A stretch of DNA of 64,000 bases from Parus major (Eukaryota; Chordata; Aves; Passeriformes; Paridae). Shown here piece by piece: positions 55,001-64,000 of the stretch (positions are counted from its first letter, which is position 1; every line of letters starts with the position of its first letter). The notes beneath the pieces are model-generated. The model ran no database searches, was not told where the DNA came from, and worked only from the letters and a program-made list of their open reading frames with translations. Location of the stretch: positions 40,292,001-40,356,000 of the forward strand of contig NC_031799.1 in NCBI RefSeq assembly GCF_001522545.3. Reading direction: 5' to 3'. Both the position numbers and the translations under genes were made by a program.

Positions 55001-57239
55001 TCACTTAGCAGCATGGAAATGAACACTGCATTTTATCAGCAGGTCACTCAGGACCTCCATGTCTGGAAACATCTTGTTCTCAGTTTTAGTTTCACTGTCA
55101 AATACCCCCAATAACATCAGCAAATAGTGCTTTCCCATTATTCATCCTGTTTGCCCAATCACTCAGGAATTTCCAGGACAGAAAGGACTTCTTATCCTCA
55201 AAAAACTGAGCTGTTAACCTCCTGTGGCTAAGAAAATTCATCACTGCTTCTGGACTTCTCTTTCTATGTCTTTCTTAGTCATTAACCTCTCTACCCCACA
55301 AAAATGTAATTTCTTTTAAGGTTGAGATCTTCATGGAAAGCTCTCCATGGGTGCCTCACTGGCTGTTGCATGACATTTGGAATTGAACCAGTGAGTTTTA
55401 TCAGCTATTGCCAAAGAGTCATTTTTTTTGCCAACTGTTTTTGCCAACAAAAAAAGTTGCTTTGGCTTGTGAGATGGACACCAGGCAAATCCCCTGCAGC
55501 CTCTGAACAGGGACTCTCTACCTACACTTTGTTCCTGAGTGGCTTCTCCAGCTTGCCCTTCAGTGTCCTGCCACCTACCTCCTTCAATGACATCAGCAGC
55601 TACTGCAACCACAGGGGTCAAGAGGTATCTGCGAGAAACCACTGCCTGCTGATGAACCAGACACCCCTGCAGCACAGCTGTGTGTGAAGTCGGTTTCCCA
55701 TGATGAATAGGAAAGCTGGGGCATGAGATCACTGTGATCACTTGGTGGGACTGTGATGCTCACAGTGCTTTGCAGCCAAGGTGGTTTCAGGCTCCATCAG
55801 AAGTCTCAGTCAGAAATAACATCTGAACCTCATCACACACCACTTCTCCTGTACTGTAGTGGAGCCTTGTTGTTAGCTGCTCCTGTGGGTTGCTGGTGGT
55901 GGTAAGCCCAACTGAAGGGAATTTAAAATCATTGTGGGTAGCAGGAAACAGTTTGCCACCTCCTGGAACTATTACCAAAAAATCTTTGTGGCGGCAGTAT
56001 CTTGTCCCCTCATCCATGACAGTTTGGTAAGAGTGACTACTTCTTCTGGCTGCCCTCTCCAAGTAACTAAAAGGAAGTAGTAAAGGAAAAACGAGGAGAG
56101 GGAAAAATAACAAGAAATAATAGCAGAACACAGAGCCAGGACAGGAGCTACTTACATCCACTATACATGAACCCAGATCTTGCTGGTGTGTAGCAAGTGG
56201 CTGCCAAGAGGACTGCAGAGCTTCCTGGGGTGGTTTTCATGGAATCTGTACAACAAGGCTTTTCTGAGCAATGGGAGAGTAGTAATTCACAGGGCTCCCC
56301 CTTGACAAAAAGCAGTGTGTAGCTTTATGTGACATAGAAGGAGTTTTCCACTCCCTCCTGTATTCTGTGGAAGAGAGTGGGTTCTACAAAGCACACAAAA
56401 CCGGAGGACAGGAGAAAAGTCTAAGACCACTACAGATTGCAGTATAGTCCTATCCCATAGCTAAGTAGGGCCATATCTATTGGGTCCATCAGCTTGGAAG
56501 TAATTTTGCCACCATTTTGATCAGTGTACTCCTTATTTCCTACCAAATTCCTAAAACGGAAAAGTTCTATTACCCCTCTTCGGGAGATTAAAAAGCAGTC
56601 ACAGAAACAACCATTTGCTCTGCTACATCAGTTTAAATTTCTGGCTATAAAAAGCCTGGTTCTGCTTTCCTCCAGGACTTTTCCTCCCTTCAGAACAGCA
56701 GTGCAGGCAACCCAATAGCCAGGCCCATGGCATGCCTCCAAGTGTGATGATGCTCAGGTCCAGACAGGAGGCTCCCAAGAAAAACACTAATTGCTGTGAG
56801 ACGATAGGCAGCCCTACACGTCTGCCTGTGCTTAGCAAGGTTGCTGCAGTGCTTCTGTTTGCCAGCTTATCACATGCACTTCTGACAGAAAGATTTGCTG
56901 TACCCGCAAGATCTTACAAGTACATTTAAATAAGACACTTGTGGGATTCAGGTTCCAACTTCTTTTTCAAAGCGCTGCTCCTGTCATTGGCAGAATCCAC
57001 GTGCCTATCACTGTCCTTGGGCTGCTATTATTCACTCAATAACTCTGTCAAGAGGTACCTTGCCAGGAGCATGCTGTAATCGGCAGTTCTGGGTCAAACC
57101 AGAAGTACTTTTACCAGGAATTTCTGAATGTTTTACCCTGTGCCTCTCGACTCAAGCTCTCTGAATGCCGCATTAGTGGACACAGTGAAACAGACGAGCA
57201 GAGGTAGGGTACGTACAACCTCATTTGAACATTCTAATC
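52072..57239. other. Non-coding stretch upstream of the CpG island
   Basis: No gene or element is recognised. A small duplication (GTCTTCATGTCTTCATGTC) lies near 52,738. A canonical CACGTG E-box lies near 56,998, about 280 bases upstream of the TATA box, and could be part of the proximal promoter. Confidence 0.55.
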
Positions 57240-57281
57240 GCTCGACCCGAGTAACTCTCCACCTCGCATTCTTCTGGACGC

Positions 57282-57289
57282 TATAAATA
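57282..57289 (+). promoter_or_regulatory. TATA box (TATAAATA)
   Basis: The octamer TATAAATA stands alone at the upstream edge of the CpG island, right where sequence changes from AT-rich to GC-rich. A start site about 30 bases downstream would fall near 57,312, just before a stretch that lacks any ATG and ends in a good splice donor. This is consistent with a plus-strand promoter for S1PR3. The start site is inferred from spacing only. Confidence 0.5.
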
Positions 57290-57311
57290 CTCGGCGGTGG
57301 GCTCTGCCGCC

Positions 57312-57398
57312 TCACATTTTCGCGCCGGCTGCCCAGAACGCCGTTTAAGCATTAAGCGGGCCGGCAGCCCCGGGGCTGCTCCCCCGGCCGAGGGCCCG
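57312..57398 (+). other. S1PR3: Candidate non-coding exon 1 of S1PR3
   Basis: The left end is predicted from the TATA box at 57282 and the right end from the donor CCG|GTGAGC at 57399. The stretch has no ATG, as expected of a 5' UTR exon, and would join to the acceptor at 62770, giving an intron of about 5.4 kb. An alternative donor is CAG|GTACCC, with the exon ending at 57742 beyond the assembly gap. The minisatellite units also carry donor-like CAG|GTGCGG. Which donor is used needs transcript evidence. Confidence 0.35.
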
Positions 57399-57461
57399 GT
57401 GAGCGCCTGAGGGGCGGGCTGAGGCGTGGCGGGACGGGGCCGGGACGGGGCCGCCGGAGCG

Positions 57462-57681
57462 NNNNNNNNNNNNNNNNNNNNNNNNNNNNNNNNNNNNNNN
57501 NNNNNNNNNNNNNNNNNNNNNNNNNNNNNNNNNNNNNNNNNNNNNNNNNNNNNNNNNNNNNNNNNNNNNNNNNNNNNNNNNNNNNNNNNNNNNNNNNNNN
57601 NNNNNNNNNNNNNNNNNNNNNNNNNNNNNNNNNNNNNNNNNNNNNNNNNNNNNNNNNNNNNNNNNNNNNNNNNNNNNNNNN
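57462..57681. other. Assembly gap (220 N)
   Basis: A run of 220 unknown bases lies inside the CpG island between GC-rich flanks. GC-rich, repeat-containing promoters are a common cause of dropout in short-read assemblies, and the true length may differ from 220. Any first-exon sequence or further minisatellite units in the gap are invisible. Long open frames that appear to cross it are artefacts of reading through N. Confidence 0.99.
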
Positions 57682-57805
57682 AGGCGGCGAGGTCGGATGC
57701 GGCGGCCCCGGAGCGCCGTGGGACGCGGCGCGGACGCAGCAGGTACCCGTGCTCCAGCGCCCTGCCTGCCCCTGCCCCGCTCCCGCTGCCCGCCGCGGCC
57801 CGCAC

Positions 57806-58015
57806 GGCTCTCGGAGCCGCCAGGTGCGGTGCTCGGCTCTCGGAACTGCCAGGTGCGGTGCTTGCCCGGCTCTCGGAGCTGCCAGGTGCGGTGCCCGGCC
57901 GGCTCTCGGAGCTGCCAGGTGCGGTGCTTGCCCGGCTCTCGGAGCCGCCAGGTGCGGTGCCCGGCCGGCTCTCGGAGCTGCCAGGTGCGGTGCCCGGCCG
58001 GCTCTCGGAGCGGGA
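57806..58015 (+). repeat. 33-bp GC-rich minisatellite with a CAGGTG E-box in every unit
   Basis: There are six units plus a partial seventh, starting at 57806, 57835, 57868, 57901, 57934, 57967 and 58000. The first unit is 29 bp and the next five are exactly 33 bp. Each unit reads GGCTCTCGGA, then a variable GCT/GCC/ACT triplet, then GCCAGGTGCGGTGC, and ends in CCCGGCC, TTGCCC or a shortened form. CAGGTG occurs at 57821, 57850, 57883, 57916, 57949 and 57982. Because 33 is a multiple of three, an 11-residue repeat stays open in several frames on both strands; this is not evidence of coding. Confidence 0.95.
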
Positions 58016-61000
58016 AGGCACCGCTCGGGGTGCGGCGCAAAGGGGTGGTGGCTGGCAAGGAGCGGCATCGAGCCGCGTGGGAACCCCGGGTCTAGGGGTC
58101 CTCGCACCCCGTGGGTAGAAGGATGTTCTCTGTGTGAGACCATCACATCGCGGACACATCGGGTAATTTAAACAAGATGCTTGTCACCCCAGAAGGCTCA
58201 GGCCGCAGCGCTGATGGAAATTTGAGAACAGTTACTGAAGTTTGGAGTGGGGGGAATAGGTCGGGAGCGCTGGGAGACGGGGGAGTAAGTCAAAATGCCT
58301 TCCTTTTAACGACCACGAATTAAGCCATGCGGGAGCTCCCCTGTGAGGTGTACATGTGTGCTACTCGGTAGGACAAAATTCAAACTGATGTCTAAAAGCC
58401 AGAAGCCGAGAAAAGTAACTATTTCTTTTCCTGAGGCTGTAAACTGCCAGCACATTCAGTAAAGAAAAAAACTCGTATAAGTTTATTTGAGTTGTCTAGG
58501 ACATTTTTCTGCAACAGATATTTATAGTCTAAACTTCATTTGTATCTAACATAGCTTAATTTCAGTGGAAATATGTATTGAAATATGATGCTCTTCTCAA
58601 AAAAGTCCTTTCTGTTAATGGACTACCAGGTTATGCCTGATAAATTAACGTGTTTACTTTTAATTTTTAATTTGGAAAGGCTTTACAGATACATAAAATA
58701 TAAAAAGATTTGGCTTCAGATTTGCATGCTTGTCTTTCCCTTTGCCGTTTTTAAAATTCCCTCTTTTGGCCAAAGTGTTGTTCATGGAAGCAGAGGGAGA
58801 TCTGCAGTGCATGTGGTGGTGGTGGTGGCAGTGAAGGGGCATCTGGTTTCCTTGGTCAAGTCTGTGGCTATTTGGAAAACAGGAAAATACAATTCCAAAT
58901 TACAAGTGTACTGAATGCATGGTATCATTTGTTCTTCTGCAGGCAAAAGTACGTAGCAGGTCAAGTCCTATGCCCACTTTATTCTTACTTGTTGCTTCGA
59001 CTTCAGGTAGATTGAAAGCAGTTTGGCTTGCTTTTTGAATACAGAAATTTCTTCTTTCTTTTAGATATGAAGTGACCAGTGACTCATGAGAGGGTAAAAG
59101 CCCTCAGCTTTTACTCAGTCCCTGTGGGACGCGGAACCTGAGAGGCCTCTGGAAACAGAGAGTCAAGATATAAGGGATGTTTGCTGAAGGGTTTTGGCAC
59201 CCCATTATCACAGGTTCCCTGTTGCCTTCTGATGCTGGGAATTACGTGTTCCCAGAGAAAAGTTGCAGGCCCAGGGAGCCAGTGGGAGCTATGACACTGA
59301 GTTTCTGCCTGTACCACTTTGTGGTTCAGTTGGAGAAGACAGAGGAGCTGTGTCTTGCCATGGGGCAGGTCAAGGGATTGTGGCCTTCCACACAGCATTG
59401 CTTTTTTGGTGGTGTGTGTGGCAGAGGGACCATGCAGACACTGCTGGACTCTATCCACCAGAGATGTGATCCAGGGTAAAGAGCCCCTGCTCTAATTTGA
59501 AAGGGTGCTTGACCCTGCCAGACTCCTTGACCTCTGTGGGAGACCACATTAACCTCTCTCCAGTGGTTAAACCCCAAAGCTTGCCGGTGGGTGAAGAGAT
59601 TGCACAGGAGAGGGGATAATACTCACAGCTGACCCCAGCTGCTCTCTCCATCCTTAGAGCTGGCATAACAAAGTTCGTCCAAATAGCTGGAGAAGGCAGT
59701 TGAATTGTCCCAAACATGACTGTGGTTCCTGACATTGTACCACTGCCTTAATTTGGTAATATAGCAATCCCTGTTTTAGCCAGCACATCCATGAGAAAGT
59801 ACAGCCAGATTGCCCCTGCACTGCAAAGAGGTTTAACCTTCTAGTGGTATCTGATGGTGCAGAAGTAGGGATCCTCTGCTTTGCTTTAGAGGAAATAAAA
59901 CTCATTTCCAGTGGTTTCAAGAGTCTGGCATGCTGAGGTACTTAAGCATGGCAGTGCTGGGCAAGCAACATGCCACAGACAGGTTCTTCAGGTGGTTTTT
60001 TGAATATTTTGAACTGAGGTCCGTACTTTGCAACTAGTATGTGACTGGGGCAAACTTGTTTTGAGGAGTAAATCGTTGAGCTGTCACAAAGCTGTGACAC
60101 ATGTTATCCTGAACCTGACTTGTTGCTTTCTTGTTATTATAATGCATAGCCAATAATAATTTTTCTAATTGTTAAAGAAAGAATGTGCTTTTCAAATTAC
60201 TGGCTACAAAGCAGGAGGTAAACAAAAGAAGACTATGGCTGAATGATACTACTTGGCAATAAATTCTGATTTACTTTCAAATGTCTTGTGTGTGAGAGTC
60301 CTGATAAATAATGATGTTACAACTTTCATTGTCATCTTACTAGCTTGTCAGAGACAATGATTTACTTTTGTGATATTCAGTTTGCTGTAACAATTTTAAG
60401 AGAAGTAATTACTAACAATGGCAGAGGCTGTATGATTTCTGCTGATTGAGTGCATCATCCTTGTTTTCAGCCAGGGGAACTGGTATAGTACCATTACCTT
60501 TAGCAGAGTCATGACACTACATCTGCTGAGTTGTGGCTGATAAACTCCTCTGTCTGGCATATAATTTTCTTCACAGGAAGAAATGTATTTGCCCTTTGAT
60601 ATACAAGTGTGGCAACTCACTTGAAAATGGATTAAAGAAATATTTATTTTGTTGCATGTGGTGCTCTTAAATGTTAGGAATATTATTCTCTCAGGCAGTC
60701 ATCAGCCGGTCTGGTGAGTATTGCTGGTTGAACCATTATTAACAAATACTTTTCTAGTCAAATGTAATTGTTTATTTTACAGTGGAAGGCGCTTGCAATT
60801 CATAGGGACACAGTGGGATTTTGTTATAAGCCAATACAATGAAAGACTGTGACAGTTAATGTGATAACAATGTGCAGATTGTAACTGAATTGCAATTACA
60901 CTGAACCTTAGATGAGGTGAAGTTTTTCTGTTGAGAGCCATGCTTCAGAAAATAATTTAACAGCTCAAGGGCCCAGTTCAGCTCCTGGGCAAGGAAAGAG

Positions 61001-61456
61001 GTGGTTGCTGTCATCTTCAGAGTAAAAAAAGACCGAGAACACCAAGCAGCATCTGTTATTTGGATGTCTTTACCAGTGGACCTCTTGAACCATAGTAGTT
61101 TGGACCTATGAACTAGAATGGGGAAATAACACTGGTCAAACACCAAATTATTTTCTCAGAAAGAGAAAATATGTCCTTTTTTAGAACATCTTGAATGTAC
61201 TAAAGAATTCAAGTCAGTTCACTGTAGGCTTTTATCAGATAACTTTTTTTCTGAAGGAGAGAATCAAGGAAAAGGAAGGGTGGGAAAATAGGGTGTGGGT
61301 CACCATTTAAATCCCTTTACTTTCATCTGGGATGTGGTTTGCTCCTCCCCTCATCCTCAGAAGGAGGATGAGGAATGAAAAATGAGAAAATGCATCTCTG
61401 ACTCAAGTCTGGCAGTGGCTCACACATTTTTCTGATCTTAAGAAACCTGTATACAA

Positions 61457-61520
61457 AATCATAAAATCAGAGAATAGATTGGGTTGGAAGAGACCTTAAA
61501 GATCATCTTGTTCCATCTCT
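61457..61520 (-). mobile_element. CR1 LINE 3'-tail fragment
   Basis: Read on the minus strand, this matches the conserved 3' end of avian CR1: GATGATCTTTAAGGTCTC followed by TTCCAACCCAA and an imperfect terminal ATTCT-type repeat. Similarity fades beyond about 61,520, so only the last 60-odd bases are recognisable. CR1 copies are usually 5'-truncated, so a tail-only fragment is ordinary. Confidence 0.8.
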
Positions 61521-61896
61521 CCTTACCTTGATACTTGTTATTTGAAAGTGTCTCTAATGTGTTTGGAAAATGCTCATGAACCTTGAGTAAATAAATATTA
61601 TGGTCAAGAGCTCCAGCTCTTAAAAAGTTCCCTAAACTAAGTTATTCCATTTTGGGACTATGAGAAGTGTCCTCTCATCCTGTTTCCTTAGAAAAGTGAA
61701 AAATTGGCCATTTGCTCATCCTCAGTGCGTACATTTGGTGCATGAGCACTGACTGTCATTGGAGTATGCAGCAACTAAACTGCAACATTATTGGTAAAAC
61801 AGTAAGCTTCTGACATCTTCTGATATTTTTACTGTGCAGATATCTTCTGATATTTTTGAAAAAATAAAAAGACATATTGGAACATCTGATGTGAAA

Positions 61897-62166
61897 ATGG
61901 ACCCTCAAAGTCCATGGGAAGATGTTGCAGTAAATCTAAGTTGTAACTTAAAGAAAATCAGAATTTCTGAGAAAGACAAATTTGGTGTAACTATTTTTAA
62001 TTTTTTTGAAAACCCAAGGACATTAAATATGTGTCCTGTATACCTACGTGTAGGGGGAAAAAAGGTAAAGTTAACTATAAAGAAAAACAATAGTTATAAA
62101 AATATGACTTGCAATGTTTATTTTAAAAAGGGTAGAAGAAATCTAACTGGCTTGAGTGGGAGGTAG
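61897..62166 (+). CDS. Unidentified 89-codon ORF between the CpG island and S1PR3
   Basis: I do not recognise this protein. The ATG at 61897 has a strong start context (A at -3, G at +4) and the frame runs 89 codons to TAG. The frame is also open upstream to an acceptor-like ACTGTGCAG ending at 61839, so it could instead be an internal exon starting at 61840. Donor-like AAG|GTAAAG near 62,067 and AAG|GGTAGA near 62,130 lie inside it. The product is very basic (19 K/R against 6 D/E), with three cysteines (16, 46, 72) and three N-glycosylation sequons (13, 69, 82). There is no clear signal peptide or membrane segment. Staying open this long in AT-rich sequence is mildly unusual but can happen by chance. 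It could be an exon of a C9orf47-like neighbour, a decayed mobile element, or chance. Confidence 0.2.
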   Translation: MDPQSPWEDVAVNLSCNLKKIRISEKDKFGVTIFNFFENPRTLNMCPVYLRVGGKKVKLTIKKNNSYKNMTCNVYFKKGRRNLTGLSGR

Positions 62167-62768
62167 AATTGGCTTTATGATGACTGGCTTTCAATGCAGC
62201 TTCTCAATTGTATATAGCAGAAATGTGTATCATTTACTGGGGTATGTTATTGGGAAGTTATTTTAGGCCCCAGCAACATGCACACTGGCATCAAGACTTG
62301 CCACCAACTTTCTCAGGATCCTTCCTACCATGGGTGTACATGGCAAACAGGAAGCTTAGAAAGCATAGATTGCCCTGCTGCTGTGGAGGCAGAGATGGTT
62401 GGGTGGTGTTTTGGTAGTGCAGTGTACACTTAGGTCTTTTTGAGAGGAAGCGATCTGCTTGCTGTGCACACTATGGCTTGCTGGGTCTGTTTGCCAATCC
62501 TGTTGGCTCTTCTGTGTGTTTGTCAGCATGGAAGTTTTGTAGGGGGCAAACACCTTTGAGCAGTTCGCTACCTTGCCCTTGTATTTCTGCATCCAGGCTG
62601 TGTCTGAGCTTACCTACAGCTGCCGTATGAGGGGCACGCAGCAGTGCTCCACCCTAGTGCCCCATCAGTCGCAGTCCCTCACCCCCAGCTCCTGGGTGTA
62701 TGCAGCTTAAGCACTGGGTGACATGGGAAGACAGTGATATTTATGTTGCATGTGTTGATTTTGTTTTC

Positions 62769-62770
62769 AG
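62769..62770 (+). other. S1PR3: Splice acceptor of the S1PR3 coding exon
   Basis: The AG follows a T-rich stretch (GTTGATTTTGTTTTC) with no competing AG close upstream. It sits 182 bases before the receptor ATG. It fits joining to a non-coding exon in the CpG island about 5 kb upstream. Not proven without transcript data. Confidence 0.65.
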
Positions 62771-62952
62771 AGCCTGGTTTGAGAGCCACTCTCCCGAATT
62801 AATATGCGAAGTTTGCTGGAGGTGGGGATACACAACGCTTACCCAGAGGAGCATTGGGAGGAACGTGGCTTGATCTCCCTCTTGTGGAAAATTATTGGAA
62901 CTATATTCTTGTGATACTGAAGAAAAAAAGTCCAGCATCCACCAGGAAACAA
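62771..62952 (+). other. S1PR3: S1PR3 coding exon, 5' UTR portion
   Basis: A pyrimidine-rich tract ending TTTTGTTTTCAG at 62770 forms a strong splice acceptor just upstream of the receptor frame. The 182 bases from there to the first receptor ATG are therefore read as the 5' UTR part of the coding exon. The receptor frame itself is open back to a TAA at 62800-62802, but no in-frame ATG lies between, so coding should not start earlier. Family knowledge agrees: S1PR3 normally has one or more non-coding 5' exons and one coding exon. Confidence 0.7.
62804..62914 (+). promoter_or_regulatory. Upstream ORF in the S1PR3 5' UTR (36 codons)
   Basis: The only ATG between the splice acceptor and the receptor start opens a 36-codon frame (begins [10 protein letters not shown], ends IIGTIFL, stop TGA at 62912-62914). 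It is in a different frame from the receptor and ends 38 bases before the receptor ATG. Its ATG has A at -3 but C at +4, a moderate start context. Short upstream frames that end before the main start commonly lower translation or make it conditional. Whether this one is translated or conserved cannot be judged from one sequence. Confidence 0.5.
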
Positions 62953-64000
62953 ATGATGGCAGCCGTTACCATGCCACCTGATGCTCTTGTCAGCCCTCAA
63001 GGAAATGAAGAGATGGACTCTCTGATTGTACTGCATTATAATTACACAGGAAAGCTTATTTTAAGGGAAAAGGCAACTGATAAAATAGACCTGCCCACTA
63101 TTTCATTTCTGATCCTATGTAGTTTCATAGTCCTGGAAAACTTGATGGTGTTGATTGCCATATGGAAAAACAATAAATTTCACAACCGCATGTACTTCTT
63201 TATTGGCAATCTAGCTCTCTGTGATCTTTTAGCTGGGATTGTTTACAAAGTAAACATTCTTATGTCTGGGAAGAAAACTCTGAGCTTGTCCTCCACAATC
63301 TGGTTCATTAGGGAAGGTAGCATGTTTGTTGCTCTGGGAGCTTCAACGTTCAGTTTGCTAGCGATAGCTATTGAGCGGCACTTGACCATGATTAAAATGA
63401 GGCCTTATGATGCAAATAAAAAATACAGAGTGTTCCTTCTCATTGGTACATGCTGGCTTATTTCAATTTCCTTGGGCGCCCTCCCCATCCTTGGCTGGAA
63501 CTGCATAAACAACTTACCAGATTGCTCAACAATTTTGCCTCTGTACTCCAAAAAGTATGTTGTGTTCTGCATTAGCATCTTCATAGCCATTTTGGTTGCC
63601 ATTGTCATCCTTTATGCCCGTATCTACATACTGGTGAAGTCCAGCAGTCGTAATGTCACCAACCACAATAACTCGGAGCGGTCCATGGCACTCCTTAGGA
63701 CTGTTGTGATCGTTGTCAGTGTCTTCATTGCATGCTGGTCTCCACTGTTCATCCTGTTCCTCATCGATGTGGCCTGCAGAGTCAAGGAGTGCTCCATCTT
63801 GTACAAAGCCCACTGGTTTATTGCTCTGGCGGTCATCAATTCCGCAATGAACCCCATCATCTACACCCTGGCCAGTAAGGAAATGCGTCGGGCTTTCTTT
63901 CGCCTTGTTTGTGGCTGCCTGGTGAAGTCCAAGGTGGCCAGATCTTTGCCAATCCAACACACTCCAGATCACAGTCGAAGTAAATCCAGCAGCAGCAATA
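62953..64000 (+). CDS. S1PR3: Sphingosine 1-phosphate receptor 3 (3' end cut by window)
   Basis: This is a plasma-membrane class A GPCR for the lysolipid sphingosine 1-phosphate; the family couples to Gi, Gq and G12/13. The frame is open for 349 codons and runs off the window; human S1PR3 is 378 residues, so about 30 C-terminal residues are missing. Visible hallmarks, numbered from the first Met, are: sequon NYT at 30-32; seven hydrophobic segments near 48-70, 81-103, 118-140, 160-181, 202-226, 249-272 and 286-306; the lipid-headgroup pair R120/E121 at the top of TM3; ERH (141-143) in place of DRY; C184/C191 in extracellular loop 2 and C275/C280 in loop 3; CWSP at 261-264; NPIIY at 300-304; and C320/C322 as candidate palmitoylation sites before a Ser-rich tail. 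TM2-TM3 and TM5-TM7 are nearly identical to mammalian S1PR3, which separates it from S1PR1, 2, 4 and 5. I chose the first ATG. The adjacent ATG at 62956 has the better context (A at -3, G at +4), and a third in-frame ATG lies at 62971. The coding region is a single exon, as usual in this family. Confidence 0.97.
   Translation, partial: MMAAVTMPPDALVSPQGNEEMDSLIVLHYNYTGKLILREKATDKIDLPTISFLILCSFIVLENLMVLIAIWKNNKFHNRMYFFIGNLALCDLLAGIVYKVNILMSGKKTLSLSSTIWFIREGSMFVALGASTFSLLAIAIERHLTMIKMRPYDANKKYRVFLLIGTCWLISISLGALPILGWNCINNLPDCSTILPLYSKKYVVFCISIFIAILVAIVILYARIYILVKSSSRNVTNHNNSERSMALLRTVVIVVSVFIACWSPLFILFLIDVACRVKECSILYKAHWFIALAVINSAMNPIIYTLASKEMRRAFFRLVCGCLVKSKVARSLPIQHTPDHSRSKSSSSN

Larger units (their letters stand above)
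57240..58150. promoter_or_regulatory. CpG island, probable S1PR3 promoter region
   Basis: In a window that is otherwise AT-rich and CpG-poor, this stretch abruptly becomes very GC-rich with dense CpG dinucleotides. It contains a TATA box, a donor-like GTGAGC, a 33-bp GC-rich minisatellite and an assembly gap. It is the only CpG island seen in the window and lies about 5 kb upstream of the S1PR3 coding exon on the correct side. In human, the partly overlapping gene C9orf47 also starts near the S1PR3 promoter, so the island could serve more than one transcript. Boundaries were set by eye. Confidence 0.75.
57399..62768 (+). other. Putative S1PR3 first intron
   Basis: If the donor at 57399 and the acceptor at 62770 are joined, this is the intron. 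It holds the assembly gap, the minisatellite, a short CR1 tail at 61457-61520 and an unexplained ORF at 61897-62166. The part from 58,160 to 61,456 shows no gene. It includes a short (GTG)n run near 58,812 and stretches near 60,120-60,420 and 60,690-60,900 that look like possible conserved non-coding DNA. Positions 62,167-62,768 show nothing further that I recognise. Confidence 0.4.

Noticed and set aside
57281..58159. Several 230-290 codon frames on both strands across the CpG island
   Set aside because: They read through 220 unknown bases and a 33-bp repeat whose length is a multiple of three. Overlapping frames are open on both strands, as expected of GC-rich DNA with few stop codons.
59100..59900. 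Moderately GC-rich block with overlapping frames of about 100 codons, considered as an ERV internal fragment
   Set aside because: Translations on both strands gave no convincing match to gag, pol or env, and no LTR is nearby.
61840..62166. Endogenous hepadnavirus, bornavirus or other viral fragment
   Set aside because: I could not see any conserved viral motif in the frame, so I left it unidentified.
63526..63972. 148-codon minus-strand frame
   Set aside because: It is an antisense shadow of the S1PR3 coding region.
1..64000. CRISPR arrays, operons, bacterial promoters, tRNA or rRNA genes
   Set aside because: The sequence is vertebrate nuclear DNA. No spaced direct-repeat array, cloverleaf or rRNA segment was recognised.

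Overview
The window looks like bird genomic DNA. It is a long, AT-rich, gene-poor tract that ends in one recognisable protein-coding gene, the sphingosine-1-phosphate receptor 3 gene (S1PR3). Three things point to a bird: a CR1 LINE fragment with the typical avian 3' end, a second short CR1 tail, and an LTR plus gag remnant of an endogenous retrovirus family common in birds, especially songbirds. In other vertebrates S1PR3 is flanked upstream by a large gene-free interval. In chicken I expect this locus on chromosome Z, but that is prior knowledge and not visible here.

Layout. Positions 1-39,760 form a gene desert with no exon I can defend. It holds scattered short repeats, perfect inverted repeats, homopolymer runs, and a few stretches that read like conserved non-coding DNA. 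Positions 39,760-42,357 carry a truncated, inactivated endogenous retrovirus on the minus strand: one LTR, a degenerate primer-binding site and a stop-riddled gag region, with no second LTR. Positions 42,358-57,230 are again non-coding, with a (TAG)n microsatellite at 48,051 and a CR1 fragment at 51,540-52,071.

Positions 57,240-58,150 are a CpG island interrupted by a 220-base assembly gap. It has a TATA box, a candidate non-coding first exon with a good splice donor, and a 33-bp minisatellite in which every unit carries a CAGGTG E-box. I read this as the S1PR3 promoter. About 5.4 kb of apparent intron follows, including an unidentified 89-codon ORF at 61,897. A clear splice acceptor at 62,769-62,770 then leads into the S1PR3 coding exon. 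Its 5' UTR part carries a 36-codon upstream ORF. The coding frame is intact from 62,953 to the window edge, where roughly the last 30 codons are missing.

There are no operons, CRISPR arrays, rRNA or tRNA genes that I can support. Nearly all other open frames have no coding character.
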